DNA of 64,000 nucleotides from an uncultured delta proteobacterium (GCA_900079685.1 LT599018.1:1324970-1388969), one strand, 5' to 3'. Positions 34,323-43,421 are shown, counted from the first letter of the stretch. The notes: a model not told the origin generated them from the sequence alone. Translations and numbers: made by a program.

Positions 34323-35426
34323 TCATGCCGTCACCTCCGCCATGTGCCGCGCGTCGAACCAGTGCAGGTTGTGGAAGGAAATGGCGCATTCCTCGCCGTC
34401 CTTGAACACGAGGTTCTCGGCGATGGCCGTGTGGGTGGGCAGTTCCGTGCGCAAATGCGCGCCGTCGATTTCCACGAGATAATCCATCATGGCTCCCAGG
34501 AAGCTGGCCCGTTTGATGACGCCGCGCAGGGTGTTGCCCCCGCCCGCGCCGGGCCGGGCGATGATGACGTCCGAGGGCCTGCACCCGGCCACCCATTCCG
34601 CGACGGTTTCGTCATCCGGGGGCGCTTGCCAGGGCACGGGTTGCGCGCCCTTCCCGGCGCACAAAACATCCCCGCGCCTGTTCACCTGGATGCAATTGGC
34701 GACGCCCATGAAGTTGAACACGAACAGGTCCGCCGGCTTTTCGTAAATTTCCGCCGGCGTGCCGATCTGCCGGATGTTCCCTCTCAGGTCCATAATGGCC
34801 ATGCGGTCGGATATGGCGAGCGCGATCTCCTGATCGTGGGTCACGTAAAAAACCGTTATGTCGAGCTTGTGCTGCAATTCCTTGATTTCGAAGCGCATCT
34901 CCTCGCGCAGGTTGGCGTCGAGGTTGGAGAGCGGCTCGTCCAGGAGCATGATGGAAGGCCGGGCGACCAGCGCTCTCGCCAGCGCCACGCGCTGCTGCTG
35001 CCCGCCGGAAAGTTCCGAGGGCAGGCGCTTCTCAAGACCGGCCATGTTCACCAGGGATATGGCGTGCAGGGTCTTTTCCGTCAGTTCCGCCTGGGATGCT
35101 TTAGCCAGCTTCAGGGGGTAGGACACGTTCTGAAACACCGTCATGTGGGGCCAGACGGCATACTCCTGGAACACCACGCCAAGGTCCCGCCGGTCAGGGG
35201 GCACGCTCTCGCCGGAAGCGTCCGCCACAAGGGCGCCCCCGATGCGGATGGCCCCGGCGTTCGGGGTTTCAAACCCGGCGATAAGGCGCAACAGCACGGT
35301 TTTGCCGCAGCCCGACGGCCCCAGCAGGGTAAAACATTCGCCGTGATCCACGGTCAGGGACAGGCCGGAAAACACCGTGTTGTCGCCGTAGGCCTTGCTG
35401 ACGCCGTCCAGATGAATAGTGGCCAT
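34323..35426 (-). CDS. ABC importer ATPase (second copy, FbpC/PotA family)
   Basis: A 367-residue ATPase with GPSGCGKTVLLRL (Walker A), GVVFQEYAVWPHMTV (Q-loop), ELSGGQQQRVALARAL (canonical signature), IMLLDEPLSNLD (Walker B) and YVTHDQEIAL (switch His). A TOBE-type C-terminal domain follows. The start at 35426 has AGAGAG five bases upstream. It is the second gene of the operon after the binding protein. Having two distinct ATPases with one double permease suggests they form a heterodimer; its signature is intact while that of the partner is altered. Confidence 0.88.
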   Translation of the reverse strand: MATIHLDGVSKAYGDNTVFSGLSLTVDHGECFTLLGPSGCGKTVLLRLIAGFETPNAGAIRIGGALVADASGESVPPDRRDLGVVFQEYAVWPHMTVFQNVSYPLKLAKASQAELTEKTLHAISLVNMAGLEKRLPSELSGGQQQRVALARALVARPSIMLLDEPLSNLDANLREEMRFEIKELQHKLDITVFYVTHDQEIALAISDRMAIMDLRGNIRQIGTPAEIYEKPADLFVFNFMGVANCIQVNRRGDVLCAGKGAQPVPWQAPPDDETVAEWVAGCRPSDVIIARPGAGGGNTLRGVIKRASFLGAMMDYLVEIDGAHLRTELPTHTAIAENLVFKDGEECAISFHNLHWFDARHMAEVTA

Positions 35427-35504
35427 ACACGCTCTCTTTGGCGATACAATATCCATGCGGGACGGGCCTTCGCCCGTCCCGCAAAAAGAAGACCGAACGG
35501 AAAA

Positions 35505-36500
35505 CTACTTCTTGCCCTGCATGATGTCCGTGAATTTCTTCACGGTGGCCTGCTTTTCGGCCATCATGGCGAGGTAGTCTATCTTGATGGACCGCTTGAC
35601 CGCTTCCGCGGGGGATGCGATGGGCAGGCCGGGGTTGAGGGCGACGTCGTTCCGCACGGGCAGCGTGCCTTCGGCCGCGATGATTTCCTGGGCTTCCTTG
35701 GAGAGCAGGAAATCCACGAATTTCTTGGCGGCCGAGAGGTTCGGGGTGCCCTTGATGATGGCCACGGGGCTCGGCACCACCAGAATTTCCGGCGGGAAGG
35801 CGTAGCCGAGAGTCGCGCCCTTCTTGATCTTGTCCAGGGTTATGTAGTCGACGGCAATGCAGCCCACCAGCTCGCCGGAGGCGGTATCGTCAACGACCTG
35901 GCCCGCGCCCTTGCCGATTTTGGACTTGTTAGCCGCCATCTTTTCGATGAATTCCCAGCCGAACTGCTTGACCAGGAGCGATATGGACATGTAGGCCGTG
36001 CCGGACAGGGCCGGGTTGGCTATCCCGAACGCGCCGTTGAAGTCCTTGCCGAAGATGTCGTCCCACTTGGCCGGAGCCTGTTTGATGAACTTGGTGTTGT
36101 ACACGATTCCCAGCGTGCCGAGCCGCGCGGCGGTGAAGCTGCCGTCGTGGTCGTCAAAGGGGTTGATCAGTTCCTTGAAGTTAGTAGGCACGTACGTTTC
36201 GAGCATGCCCTCGCTCTTCAGGTTGTAAAAGTCGGGCACTTCGCTCGTCCAGAGCACGTCGGCCAGCACTTTCCCGGCCTGGCGCTCGGCGGCGATTTTC
36301 GCCATCAGCTTGCCCGCGCCGGCGGACTGGTAGTCAATGGTCGTGTCCGGATGTTTTTTCTTGAAGGCATCGTAGATCGCGCCGATGAGCGATTCCTTCA
36401 TGGACGTGTACAGGATCATCTTTTCCGCGGCGTTTGCCTGCGCGGCAAAGCCGAGAGCAAGACAAAGCGCCACGGCCATGGCAATCATTTTTTGACGCAT
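35505..36500 (-). CDS. ABC importer periplasmic binding protein (ferric-type, FutA/FbpA-like)
   Basis: A 331-residue exported protein with a clean Sec signal peptide (AMAVALCLALGFAAQANAA). The mature part is a type-1/ferric-type bacterial solute-binding protein: ILYTSMKESLIGAIYDAFKKK, VLADVLWTSEV, LGIVYNTKF, SGTAYMSI and a C-terminal KKFVDFLLSKEAQEII. Members bind Fe3+, 2-aminoethylphosphonate, phosphoglycerate or similar. No clear Tyr pair diagnostic of iron can be assigned by eye. It is the first gene of the leftward importer operon and is divergent from a two-component system. Confidence 0.87.
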   Translation of the reverse strand: MRQKMIAMAVALCLALGFAAQANAAEKMILYTSMKESLIGAIYDAFKKKHPDTTIDYQSAGAGKLMAKIAAERQAGKVLADVLWTSEVPDFYNLKSEGMLETYVPTNFKELINPFDDHDGSFTAARLGTLGIVYNTKFIKQAPAKWDDIFGKDFNGAFGIANPALSGTAYMSISLLVKQFGWEFIEKMAANKSKIGKGAGQVVDDTASGELVGCIAVDYITLDKIKKGATLGYAFPPEILVVPSPVAIIKGTPNLSAAKKFVDFLLSKEAQEIIAAEGTLPVRNDVALNPGLPIASPAEAVKRSIKIDYLAMMAEKQATVKKFTDIMQGKK

Positions 36501-36963
36501 GAGAAATCCTCCGGGTATTGAGTTTCTGTCCGGGGAGTCCGGACCAGGAAAACCATGTCCGCAAAAGGGTGCCGGTCAAGGGCCGCGCACGCCGTAACGC
36601 ATCCGAATGACGCATTTGACGATATCAAGCACGCTTTTTTTGTGCAACGGGTTTTGCCGCGGCGGCGCGCCGCGCCACGCTCGCGGCACGGGTTTCCCCA
36701 CTCCCGCAAAAAGTAAATTTATCTAACGCGGGCGGAAACCGCCGCTCCCGCCGGGAGAAAGCGTACAATGCCCGTTGCCCGCGCCGGAGTGCCGCCCGGC
36801 ATGGGCGGCGTTGCCGGAAACAGGTCAACCTGGAAAAAAGAACGCTGTTACGCTGTAACGAAATGTAACCCGCCCGCGTTTTCAGTTTGATACGCATTGT
36901 GCTTGGAGTATGGTGCCGGTGAGTGACGCTCATGAAACGGCGGGCAGGCCGCACGGACAGCAT
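36501..36963. other. Divergent control region between importer and two-component system
   Basis: This 463-base region contains no supportable gene. It holds the GTAAC box described at 36847-36869. The part next to the binding-protein gene (36590-36640) has short complementary stretches (ATGACGCATTTGACG) without a convincing promoter. Confidence 0.5.
36847..36869. promoter_or_regulatory. GTAAC-N5-GTAAC box, probable response-regulator site
   Basis: GTTAC-GCT-GTAAC-GAAAT-GTAAC. The two direct GTAAC copies at 36855 and 36865 are spaced exactly like the CpxR box GTAAA-N5-GTAAA and other OmpR-family sites. A third copy is inverted. It sits about 95 bases before the response-regulator start, suggesting autoregulation. 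A related cluster lies at 39516-39541. Confidence 0.55.
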
Positions 36964-37668
36964 ATGCAAAAAATCCTGATAATTGATGACGACAACGAGC
37001 TTTTCGGCCTTCTGGTCGACTATCTGCAAGACGAAGGCTTTTCATGCGCCCATGCGCCGGACGCCGAGACCGGGTTAAAAAAGTCCGCTGAAAGCCGCTT
37101 CGATATCATCGTGCTGGATGTCATGCTTCCCGGCGTGAACGGCTTTGAGGTCTTGCGCCGTCTGCGGTCGAGCAGCCATGCAAACGCCGTCCCGGTGCTC
37201 ATGCTTACGGCCAGGGGGGAGGAAATCGACCGCATCGTCGGGCTGGAAATGGGCGCTGACGATTATCTCGGCAAACCGTTCAACCCCAGAGAACTGGTCG
37301 CGCGGCTGCGGGCCGTCTTGCGCCGCGCCGGCGCGGGCAAGCCGGAAACGCAGGCCGTGCAGCAGGTGGAAGATATCAGCATCAACCACGCGGCGCACAG
37401 CGTTACGGCTAACGGCAAACAGCATGATCTGACCGGAGCCGAAATACGCCTGTTGCGGCACCTTGTTGAGAACATCGGGAACATCGTCAGCCGGGATTTT
37501 CTCTACAAGTCCATTTTCGGGCATCCGGCATACCCGACGGATCGCAGCCTTGATATGCTGGTAAGCCGCCTGCGGAAAAAGTTGGGGGGCCGCCCCGACG
37601 GGGGGGAAAGAATCAAAGCCGTGCGTGGCGAAGGCTATGTGTACTTGCTCTCCGGGGAACAGTCATGA
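36964..37668 (+). CDS. OmpR/CpxR-family response regulator
   Basis: A 234-residue DNA-binding response regulator. The receiver (about 1-118) shows ILIIDDDNEL (acidic pocket), IIVLDVMLPGVNGFEVL (phospho-Asp 51 region), LMLTARGEEIDRI (switch Thr) and GADDYLGKPFNPRELVARL (Lys). The winged-helix domain (about 130-230) ends in DRSLDMLVSRLRKKLG and RGEGYVYLL. Start at 36964 is where homology begins; GTG/ATG codons from 36910 are possible. Its stop overlaps the kinase start (ATGA), so the pair is translationally coupled. It probably controls the adjacent envelope-modification genes. Confidence 0.93.
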   Translation: MQKILIIDDDNELFGLLVDYLQDEGFSCAHAPDAETGLKKSAESRFDIIVLDVMLPGVNGFEVLRRLRSSSHANAVPVLMLTARGEEIDRIVGLEMGADDYLGKPFNPRELVARLRAVLRRAGAGKPETQAVQQVEDISINHAAHSVTANGKQHDLTGAEIRLLRHLVENIGNIVSRDFLYKSIFGHPAYPTDRSLDMLVSRLRKKLGGRPDGGERIKAVRGEGYVYLLSGEQS

Positions 37669-38750
37669 GCCGGGAACGTTCCGCAATAAAAAACCGGTTG
37701 AACGGGTTGCCGCTTTTCTGGAAAGTATACGGCTTCATCGTCGGTCTGCTTATTTTTGTCGTGGCCCTGGCGGAGTTCATCCTTGAGCCCATCGCCGAAA
37801 AGATGCTGGCGGGTCTGTACGGCGGGTTTCAGCCCTGGCATGAAGTCGTCATCTGGGCCGTCAGCATCCTTATCCCCTCACTCGCCTGCGGGTATGTTCT
37901 CTCCAAAATTTTATCCCTGAAGCTCGGGAAAATGGCGAAAGCCGCCAAAGCCCTGGCGCGGGGCAATCTTGAGATCCGTTTGCCCGTCACGAATAATGAA
38001 GCGGATGCGTTTGACGTGCTGGCTCAAACGTTTAATGAAATGGCCCTCGCCATCAAAACGCAGCGGCAATACGGGCGCAGGCTTTTGGCGGACATTTCGC
38101 ATGAACTGCGCTCGCCGCTCACCCGCATGTCCGTGGCGGCGGGGCTGTTGTCCCGCAGGCACGAACCGGAGGAACGGGAAGCGCTTCTGCGCCGCCTGGA
38201 AAAAGAATTGGAGCGCATGAATGAGTTGGTGAGCACGCTGCTGTTGCAAGGAAGCGACAAGGGCGAGGCGTCCCGCGCCATGGAACCGATCGGCATCAAC
38301 GACTTGCTGCTTGAGCTGGCCGACGATTTCGCCTTTCAGGGAAAAACCCTTCAGAAAGACGTTTTGCTTGATGCCGCAGGCGGCCTGACCATCTACGGCA
38401 ATGCCGCGTTGCTGCAACGTATGTTGAGCAATCTGCTGGCGAACGCCGTGTTCTACACGCCCGAGCACAGCACGGTGGACGTCACCGCCCGGATTGATAA
38501 GGAAAACGTGGTTATCGCCATACGCGATTACGGCCCCGGCGTGCCGGAAGAACAATTGGAAGAAATTTTCAGGGCTTTTTACCGCGTGGACTCTTCACGG
38601 GCGCGCGCCAGCGGCGGCGTGGGATTGGGGCTGGCCCTGGCGCGGGAAGCCGCCATTCACCACGGCGGCAACATTGTGGCCCGGAACGCCGGGCCGGGGC
38701 TTCTGGTCACGGTAACCCTGCCGCTCCACGCCGATGCCAAAGACGAATAG
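37665..38750 (+). CDS. Sensor histidine kinase with HAMP (CpxA-like)
   Basis: A 361-residue membrane kinase. Two membrane helices lie near residues 19-42 and 66-90. The loop between them is very short (about 22 residues), so sensing is likely within the membrane or through a partner. HAMP spans about 85-140. The H-box is LLADISHELRSPLTRM, followed by an N-box (LQRMLSNLLANAVFYTPE), DYGPGVPEE (G1), FYRVDSSRARASGGVGLGLALAR (F/G2). All catalytic elements are intact. It partners the overlapping response regulator. Confidence 0.93.
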   Translation: MSRERSAIKNRLNGLPLFWKVYGFIVGLLIFVVALAEFILEPIAEKMLAGLYGGFQPWHEVVIWAVSILIPSLACGYVLSKILSLKLGKMAKAAKALARGNLEIRLPVTNNEADAFDVLAQTFNEMALAIKTQRQYGRRLLADISHELRSPLTRMSVAAGLLSRRHEPEEREALLRRLEKELERMNELVSTLLLQGSDKGEASRAMEPIGINDLLLELADDFAFQGKTLQKDVLLDAAGGLTIYGNAALLQRMLSNLLANAVFYTPEHSTVDVTARIDKENVVIAIRDYGPGVPEEQLEEIFRAFYRVDSSRARASGGVGLGLALAREAAIHHGGNIVARNAGPGLLVTVTLPLHADAKDE

Positions 38751-38767
38751 CGGCCTCACCCGTTGCA

Positions 38768-39457
38768 ATGGTTTCTCTTCGCACCCCGCCCCCCTTTCCC
38801 GTATACGCGCTGTTTTCACTTGCCGCGCTGTTGTGCGTGATAGGGGAAAGCGTTCCCGCCCTTGACCGTTGCGTGCAGGACTATTTTTTCCGCAACGGCG
38901 AATGGCTTCTGACGGAACGATTCCATGCCGCCCATAAAACGCTTCTCTACACCGCGCCCAAAGTGCTTGTCGGTCTCATCGGCGGCGCATTCCTGCTCCT
39001 TTTTTTCATTGCCCTGACCCGTTCCGCAACGGTGAAACACCTGGACGCCTGGAAAAAGCCCGCGCTGCTTGTGGGTTTGAGCATCGCCCTGGTGCCGTTG
39101 ACGGTTGCGGGCATCAAGGCCGCCACCGGCGTTTACGGCCCGGTCGATCTTCTTCCCTACGGCGGCAAGCATCCGCATATCGGTCTGCTGCAACAACTTT
39201 GGCACTACGGCCATACAGCCGGCGGGCGCAGTTTTCCGGCCGGACACGCCAGCGGGGGGTTCGCGCTGATTTCTTTATATTATTTACCGGTATCCCGCCT
39301 CGTCAAAAGGGCCCTGCTCACCCTGGGATTGTGCGCGGGCTGGCTTATGGGCTTGTATCAGACAGCGAGGGGGGAACACTTCATATCGCATACCCTGGCC
39401 ACCATGTGCATCACGCTGGCGGTAGTCACCTTCCTCGCCCGGAAGTTACGGTTATAA
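38768..39457 (+). CDS. PAP2-family membrane phosphatase (LpxE-like)
   Basis: A 229-residue protein with about five to six membrane helices. The PAP2 triad is visible as KAATGVYGP (motif 1, diverged), FPAGHASGGFALI (motif 2, His) and TARGEHFISHTLAT (motif 3, Arg and His). This pattern resembles lipid A phosphatases such as LpxE. It lies 17 bases after the kinase gene and should be co-transcribed. With the transferase and second PAP2 gene downstream it suggests remodelling of lipid A or another envelope phosphate group. The exact substrate is inferred. Confidence 0.85.
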   Translation: MVSLRTPPPFPVYALFSLAALLCVIGESVPALDRCVQDYFFRNGEWLLTERFHAAHKTLLYTAPKVLVGLIGGAFLLLFFIALTRSATVKHLDAWKKPALLVGLSIALVPLTVAGIKAATGVYGPVDLLPYGGKHPHIGLLQQLWHYGHTAGGRSFPAGHASGGFALISLYYLPVSRLVKRALLTLGLCAGWLMGLYQTARGEHFISHTLATMCITLAVVTFLARKLRL

Positions 39458-39515
39458 ATAAAGAATAAACGACAACAGCCGAATATCGATTGTCTTATAA
39501 CTGCAGACATACTTT

Positions 39516-39541
39516 GTTACGTTCGTAAAACCTCTTGTTAC
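39516..39541. promoter_or_regulatory. GTTAC repeat cluster upstream of the envelope transferase gene
   Basis: GTTAC occurs at 39516-39520 and 39537-39541, 21 bases apart (two helical turns), with GTAAA between. On the opposite strand this reads as GTAAC half-sites in the same phase as the box at 36847. It lies about 75-95 bases before the start at 39614 in an AT-rich stretch. Confidence 0.45.
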
Positions 39542-39613
39542 TCTTATAAGCATATCCATCCGGAGAGAGCGCGGCATCATGCGTCCGGCGCGCGAACATC
39601 CACGGAGCAGGAT

Positions 39614-41713
39614 ATGAAAAAATTCTTCCTTGAAAGCCTCGGCCCGTTCAGGGTCCATTACCTGACGGCGTTAGGCGTTTTGTTCCTCGGCATCAATATC
39701 GTCGTCCGCCTCGTTCTGCAGGCGGCCTTTCCCGCCGTGCTGCCGTTTTCGGCCGTTACCTTCGCCGGGTTGGTGATGGGCCTGCTTAACGACGCCGCGA
39801 CCCTGGCTTTCGTTCTGCTTCTTCCGGCAACGTGTATTCTGATTCCCACGAACGCATTCCTGCAACGCCCCGCCGGAAGGATTTACGCGCAGACCATCCT
39901 TTTTTTGTATTCCTTCATCTGCGTCTTTACGGCCTTTGCCGAATATTTCTTCTGGGATGAGTTCAACTCGCGCTTCAACTTCATTGCCGTGGATTATCTT
40001 ATCTACACGACGGAGGTTATGGGCAATATAGTGGAATCGTACCCGATACTTCCGCTTATCACAGGCTCTTTCCTCCTTTCTCTCGGCATTACCGCCGCCG
40101 CCTGGAAGTGGATACAACGGAGCAACCGGCCCGGCGCGGAATATCCGCGTGATCTGGTCTGCGGAAGCGGCTATGGGGGACGGCGCATACTCGCAATGAT
40201 CGGAATATACGCTTCCGCCGCCCTGGTATTCATGCTTTTCACGCCGTTCGGCGGCAATAAGGACCGGTACTGGAATGAATACGCCAAAAACGGCGTTTAT
40301 GAGTTGTTTTCCGCATACCGGAATAACCAGCTTGATTACCGGGCTTTTTATAAAACAATGAACAAGCGGGATGCGTTCGCGTTGCTGCAAAGCGGCATTA
40401 CCGACGCCAAGCCCTCGTTCGCTCCTCCGAGGGGTGACAGTCTCGTCCGTATCGCCGAGGCGAGAACGGCTGCGATACGCCCCAACGTCATTGTCGTGAT
40501 GATGGAGAGCATGGGCAGCAAATGGCTCGGGGAGTATACCCCGAACCTGAACGCACTGGCCGCGAACGGCCTTTCCTTTTCCAACATGATGGCGACGGGA
40601 ACGCGCACGGTGCGGGGCATTGAAGCCGTCATGCTCAGCATTCCCCCCACCCCCGGCAATTCCATAGTCCGCAGGCCGGACAACGACCGGCTTTTCAACC
40701 TGGGGACGGAATTTCACCGTAACGGATACGACCTCACATTCATTTATGGCGGCATAGGGTTTTTCGACAATATGAATTCTTTTTTCGCGGGCAACGGGTA
40801 CACTGTTGTGGACAAACTCGGTTTTTCCCGGGAAAACAAAACGTTTGCAACCGCCTGGGGGCAATGCGACGAAGACCTGTACGCGGAAAGCCTTACACGG
40901 GCTGACGCCAGCCACGCCGCCGGAAAACCCTTCCAGCAGTTTTTGCTGACGACTTCCAACCACCGCCCGTACACCTACCCCGATGGCAAGGTCTCCATTG
41001 CGCCCGGCACAAGCCGCAAAGGCGCCGTCAGCTATTCGGATTACGCAATCGGCGCCTTCATGCGGGAAGCCGGAACAAAACCTTGGTTTGACAACACGAT
41101 TTTTATCTTTGTCGGGGACCACCCTGCCTCCATTGCGGGAAAAACGGCGCTGCCCGGCGACGCGTACGGCATCGTCTGCATCATGTACGGCCCTCGCTTT
41201 TTCCAACCGGAACAGGTTACTGCATTGTGCAGCCAGATAGACGTGGCGCCCACCCTGCTCGCGGCGCTCGGCTGGGAATACCACTCTCAGTTTTTCGGCA
41301 CGAACGCCCGCGAGATACCGGAAAACGAGGGGCGGGCCTGGATATCCACCTATCAGCTTCTTGGCCTGCGGACGGATGACCATCTCGTGGTGCTTTCACC
41401 AGACGGGCAGGCAAAGGTCGAGGCATTGAACGGAAATGCGGCCACGGAGAAACAGAAGGCGCAACTCGTGGCCAGGGCGGTGGCTTCCTATCAGTGCGCA
41501 TACGACCTGTACGCCGAAAAAAAACTGAGCGAAAATATTGTGACGGCATATATGCCCACGTTCCGCCGTCCGGCAGGGACGGAACAAAAAGCCGGCACAC
41601 CCAAACAGCATGAAGGAGGCCGGCGGAACGGGATTGATGCGGCGGATGCGAAGGCCGAAAAAGCGGCGGCCTTCACGCTGTTGTCCGCCATCGCGCATGG
41701 AAAAGGGCAGTGA
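39614..41713 (+). CDS. LtaS/OpgB-type sulfatase-fold transferase (phosphoglycerol or phosphoethanolamine transferase)
   Basis: A 699-residue inner-membrane enzyme. Five N-terminal helices (about 17-220) anchor a large periplasmic alkaline-phosphatase-superfamily domain (about 290-600). Motifs are NVIVVMMESMGSKW (metal Glu), MATGTRTVRGIEAVML with candidate nucleophile Thr332, and FIFVGDHPASIAG (metal Asp/His). The family moves phosphoglycerol or phosphoethanolamine from membrane lipids onto glycans, teichoic acids or lipid A. A Gly/Arg/Lys-rich tail (about 650-699) is low complexity. The start follows CGGAG. It is flanked by two PAP2 phosphatases in the same direction, which may recycle the lipid product. 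Precise acceptor unknown. Confidence 0.87.
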   Translation: MKKFFLESLGPFRVHYLTALGVLFLGINIVVRLVLQAAFPAVLPFSAVTFAGLVMGLLNDAATLAFVLLLPATCILIPTNAFLQRPAGRIYAQTILFLYSFICVFTAFAEYFFWDEFNSRFNFIAVDYLIYTTEVMGNIVESYPILPLITGSFLLSLGITAAAWKWIQRSNRPGAEYPRDLVCGSGYGGRRILAMIGIYASAALVFMLFTPFGGNKDRYWNEYAKNGVYELFSAYRNNQLDYRAFYKTMNKRDAFALLQSGITDAKPSFAPPRGDSLVRIAEARTAAIRPNVIVVMMESMGSKWLGEYTPNLNALAANGLSFSNMMATGTRTVRGIEAVMLSIPPTPGNSIVRRPDNDRLFNLGTEFHRNGYDLTFIYGGIGFFDNMNSFFAGNGYTVVDKLGFSRENKTFATAWGQCDEDLYAESLTRADASHAAGKPFQQFLLTTSNHRPYTYPDGKVSIAPGTSRKGAVSYSDYAIGAFMREAGTKPWFDNTIFIFVGDHPASIAGKTALPGDAYGIVCIMYGPRFFQPEQVTALCSQIDVAPTLLAALGWEYHSQFFGTNAREIPENEGRAWISTYQLLGLRTDDHLVVLSPDGQAKVEALNGNAATEKQKAQLVARAVASYQCAYDLYAEKKLSENIVTAYMPTFRRPAGTEQKAGTPKQHEGGRRNGIDAADAKAEKAAAFTLLSAIAHGKGQ

Positions 41714-41716
41714 GCC

Positions 41717-42451
41717 ATGGCGTGCAAACATTCTCCCGCAAGCGCCTGCACGATCAGCGATACATCCGGCAAAACACATGGTGCGGCACGACTGGCCGCG
41801 TTGTTCACCGTCCACGCCGCATACCCTTGGAGCACGCACTTCCTGCTGCTGATGCCCCTGACGGTGGTTGTGCTGCTTTCCGGCGCGGCTCACGGGTTTT
41901 GGGGGGAAGGGCCGAGGCTTTGGTATGAGGGTCTGCGCCAGACGCACCATCTGGAAACGCTGTTCTTCAAGGCGATATCCGATTATGCCGCAATCGCGCT
42001 TTACGGGTTGTATGCGGCCATTTTTGCCCGCTCCCTGCGGGACAATGATACGGACGGCACAACGTTTGTTGTGCGTTTTGCGTGCGCCGCAATTCTTTTT
42101 TCACTGCTGCTGACCCAATGTTTGAAAATGGGGCTTGGCATGCCGAGGCCGGGGGAACCGCTCCCTCCGATGCCGTTCAGCTTCAAACACGCGTACTCTT
42201 CTTTTCCTTCAGGACATACGGTTGCAATTATTGCCGCGGCATTGCCGTTGGCCATCCGGGTCAAAAAAGTACGCTGGCAGATAGTGCTCGTTGTGCTTAT
42301 TACGGCGTTGGGGTATTCCCGGTTATGGCTCGGCGCTCACCATCCCGTTGATATTCTCGGCGGCGTTGTTGTCGGCAGCATTGCCGCCCGGTATGTGTAT
42401 CTTCCTCCACGTCCTGTTTCGCCGGAAAACCTTGAGCGCGCCGTTACATGA
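41717..42451 (+). CDS. PAP2-family membrane phosphatase (second)
   Basis: A 244-residue protein with about six helices and a complete PAP2 signature: KMGLGMPRP, then SFPSGHTVAI, then SRLWLGAHHPVDILGG. This fits undecaprenyl-pyrophosphate, phosphatidylglycerol-phosphate or lipid A phosphatases. It starts four bases after the transferase stop and ends at a strong terminator, so it closes the cassette that begins with the response regulator. The first 35 residues are hydrophilic and might not all be translated. Confidence 0.9.
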   Translation: MACKHSPASACTISDTSGKTHGAARLAALFTVHAAYPWSTHFLLLMPLTVVVLLSGAAHGFWGEGPRLWYEGLRQTHHLETLFFKAISDYAAIALYGLYAAIFARSLRDNDTDGTTFVVRFACAAILFSLLLTQCLKMGLGMPRPGEPLPPMPFSFKHAYSSFPSGHTVAIIAAALPLAIRVKKVRWQIVLVVLITALGYSRLWLGAHHPVDILGGVVVGSIAARYVYLPPRPVSPENLERAVT

Positions 42452-42495
42452 CAAAAAATCAACACCGCCCCTCCAAGGACGGTGTTGATTTTTGT
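42452..42495 (+). terminator. Rho-independent terminator closing the envelope cassette
   Basis: AAAAATCAACACCG pairs with CGGTGTTGATTTTT (12-base loop). It is symmetric enough to work in both directions. Confidence 0.88.
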
Positions 42496-42645
42496 CGCTT
42501 ATTATTGGTGGGTTCGAACAGCGTGCCGCTCATTCTTTACCAGGTCCACCGGCCGGCCGGAGGGCATCGGCCAGGGCCTTATCACGCTCGGCGTGCAGTG
42601 CCTTTACTGTCCGGTCACTACATCCGCCAACCAGGGAAGCTCCGG

Positions 42646-43140
42646 TCATTTGGTATTTTTGACCGCGTTAAGGGAATCCAGCAATTCGCGGTTCTTCTCA
42701 ACGACATTCGCTGTGACAGGTATTGTATAACAAGAATACAGGTCGAAACGATGGTCTTTATCCTCAATCGCAATATAGTCCCCAGGCCCCCAGGCGCTGG
42801 AAATATGATCAATATTGGCCATGTCGGTAAGCGGCAGTTTTCTTAAGACGTCAAAGGCGTTGGCATTCCGATTCCAAAAAAGGAAATACAAGGTGTTATC
42901 CGTGACCACTATCGTTCCGAAGACCCCCCAGGTTTGCGCGGGTCCCGGTTTAGCGGTATTCGCCAGCATGTATGCCTTGTCCATGAATGTGATTGTTTCC
43001 TTGCTGTCCAATACCGCCTGAACAGACTGAACGTACTGCGCATCAGCAATATTATCGGACGGACCGTAAGCGATATGAACACAGGCGGATATGGCGAATG
43101 CAGAAAAGGCAAGGACAAAAGCAAGGACAACTTTTTTCAT
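42646..43140 (-). CDS. Small lipoprotein of unknown function
   Basis: A 164-residue predicted lipoprotein with signal KKVVLAFVLAFSAFAISAC; Cys 20 is in a good lipobox (ISAC). The mature part has no family I recognise. It contains short beta-type stretches such as FGTIVVTDNTLYFLFWN, like small lipid-bilayer or PH-like folds. Start at 43140 has GGAGGG seven bases upstream. The base composition is lower in GC than its neighbours, suggesting recent acquisition or relaxed selection. It stands alone between a terminator and a tRNA gene. Confidence 0.72.
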   Translation of the reverse strand: MKKVVLAFVLAFSAFAISACVHIAYGPSDNIADAQYVQSVQAVLDSKETITFMDKAYMLANTAKPGPAQTWGVFGTIVVTDNTLYFLFWNRNANAFDVLRKLPLTDMANIDHISSAWGPGDYIAIEDKDHRFDLYSCYTIPVTANVVEKNRELLDSLNAVKNTK

Positions 43141-43421
43141 AAAAGGACCCTCCAGAAAAATATCAGGAAATGCCTGTCGATCCTGTGAGCCTGATCGGAT
43201 CCGGCAGGTGTCGGTTGTCCGGCGCCTGCCTGCTGAGCGCAACACGCTTTGCCATGTCTGTATAACGGTCCCTTAGAAATTTGCCAAGCTGCAGCGAAAG
43301 CGTAGGGCTATACGCTGGAGATCTAATGAAAATCGCATGCAATGCCGATAGGAATCGTTGCATGGCGTGGGATCGGTTTTCAGTAAACAGGATGGAAATG
43401 CGGTTGGAAATTTTTGAGCGC
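43141..43421. other. Low-GC intergenic stretch upstream of the small lipoprotein
   Basis: Together with the tRNA terminator region, about 325 bases without a credible protein gene. I see no repeat or promoter strong enough to report. Confidence 0.4.

Noticed and set aside
34344-36521. A 725-codon open frame on the plus strand
   Set aside because: It is antisense to the ABC ATPase and binding-protein genes, which carry clear motifs and signal peptide; treated as a shadow.
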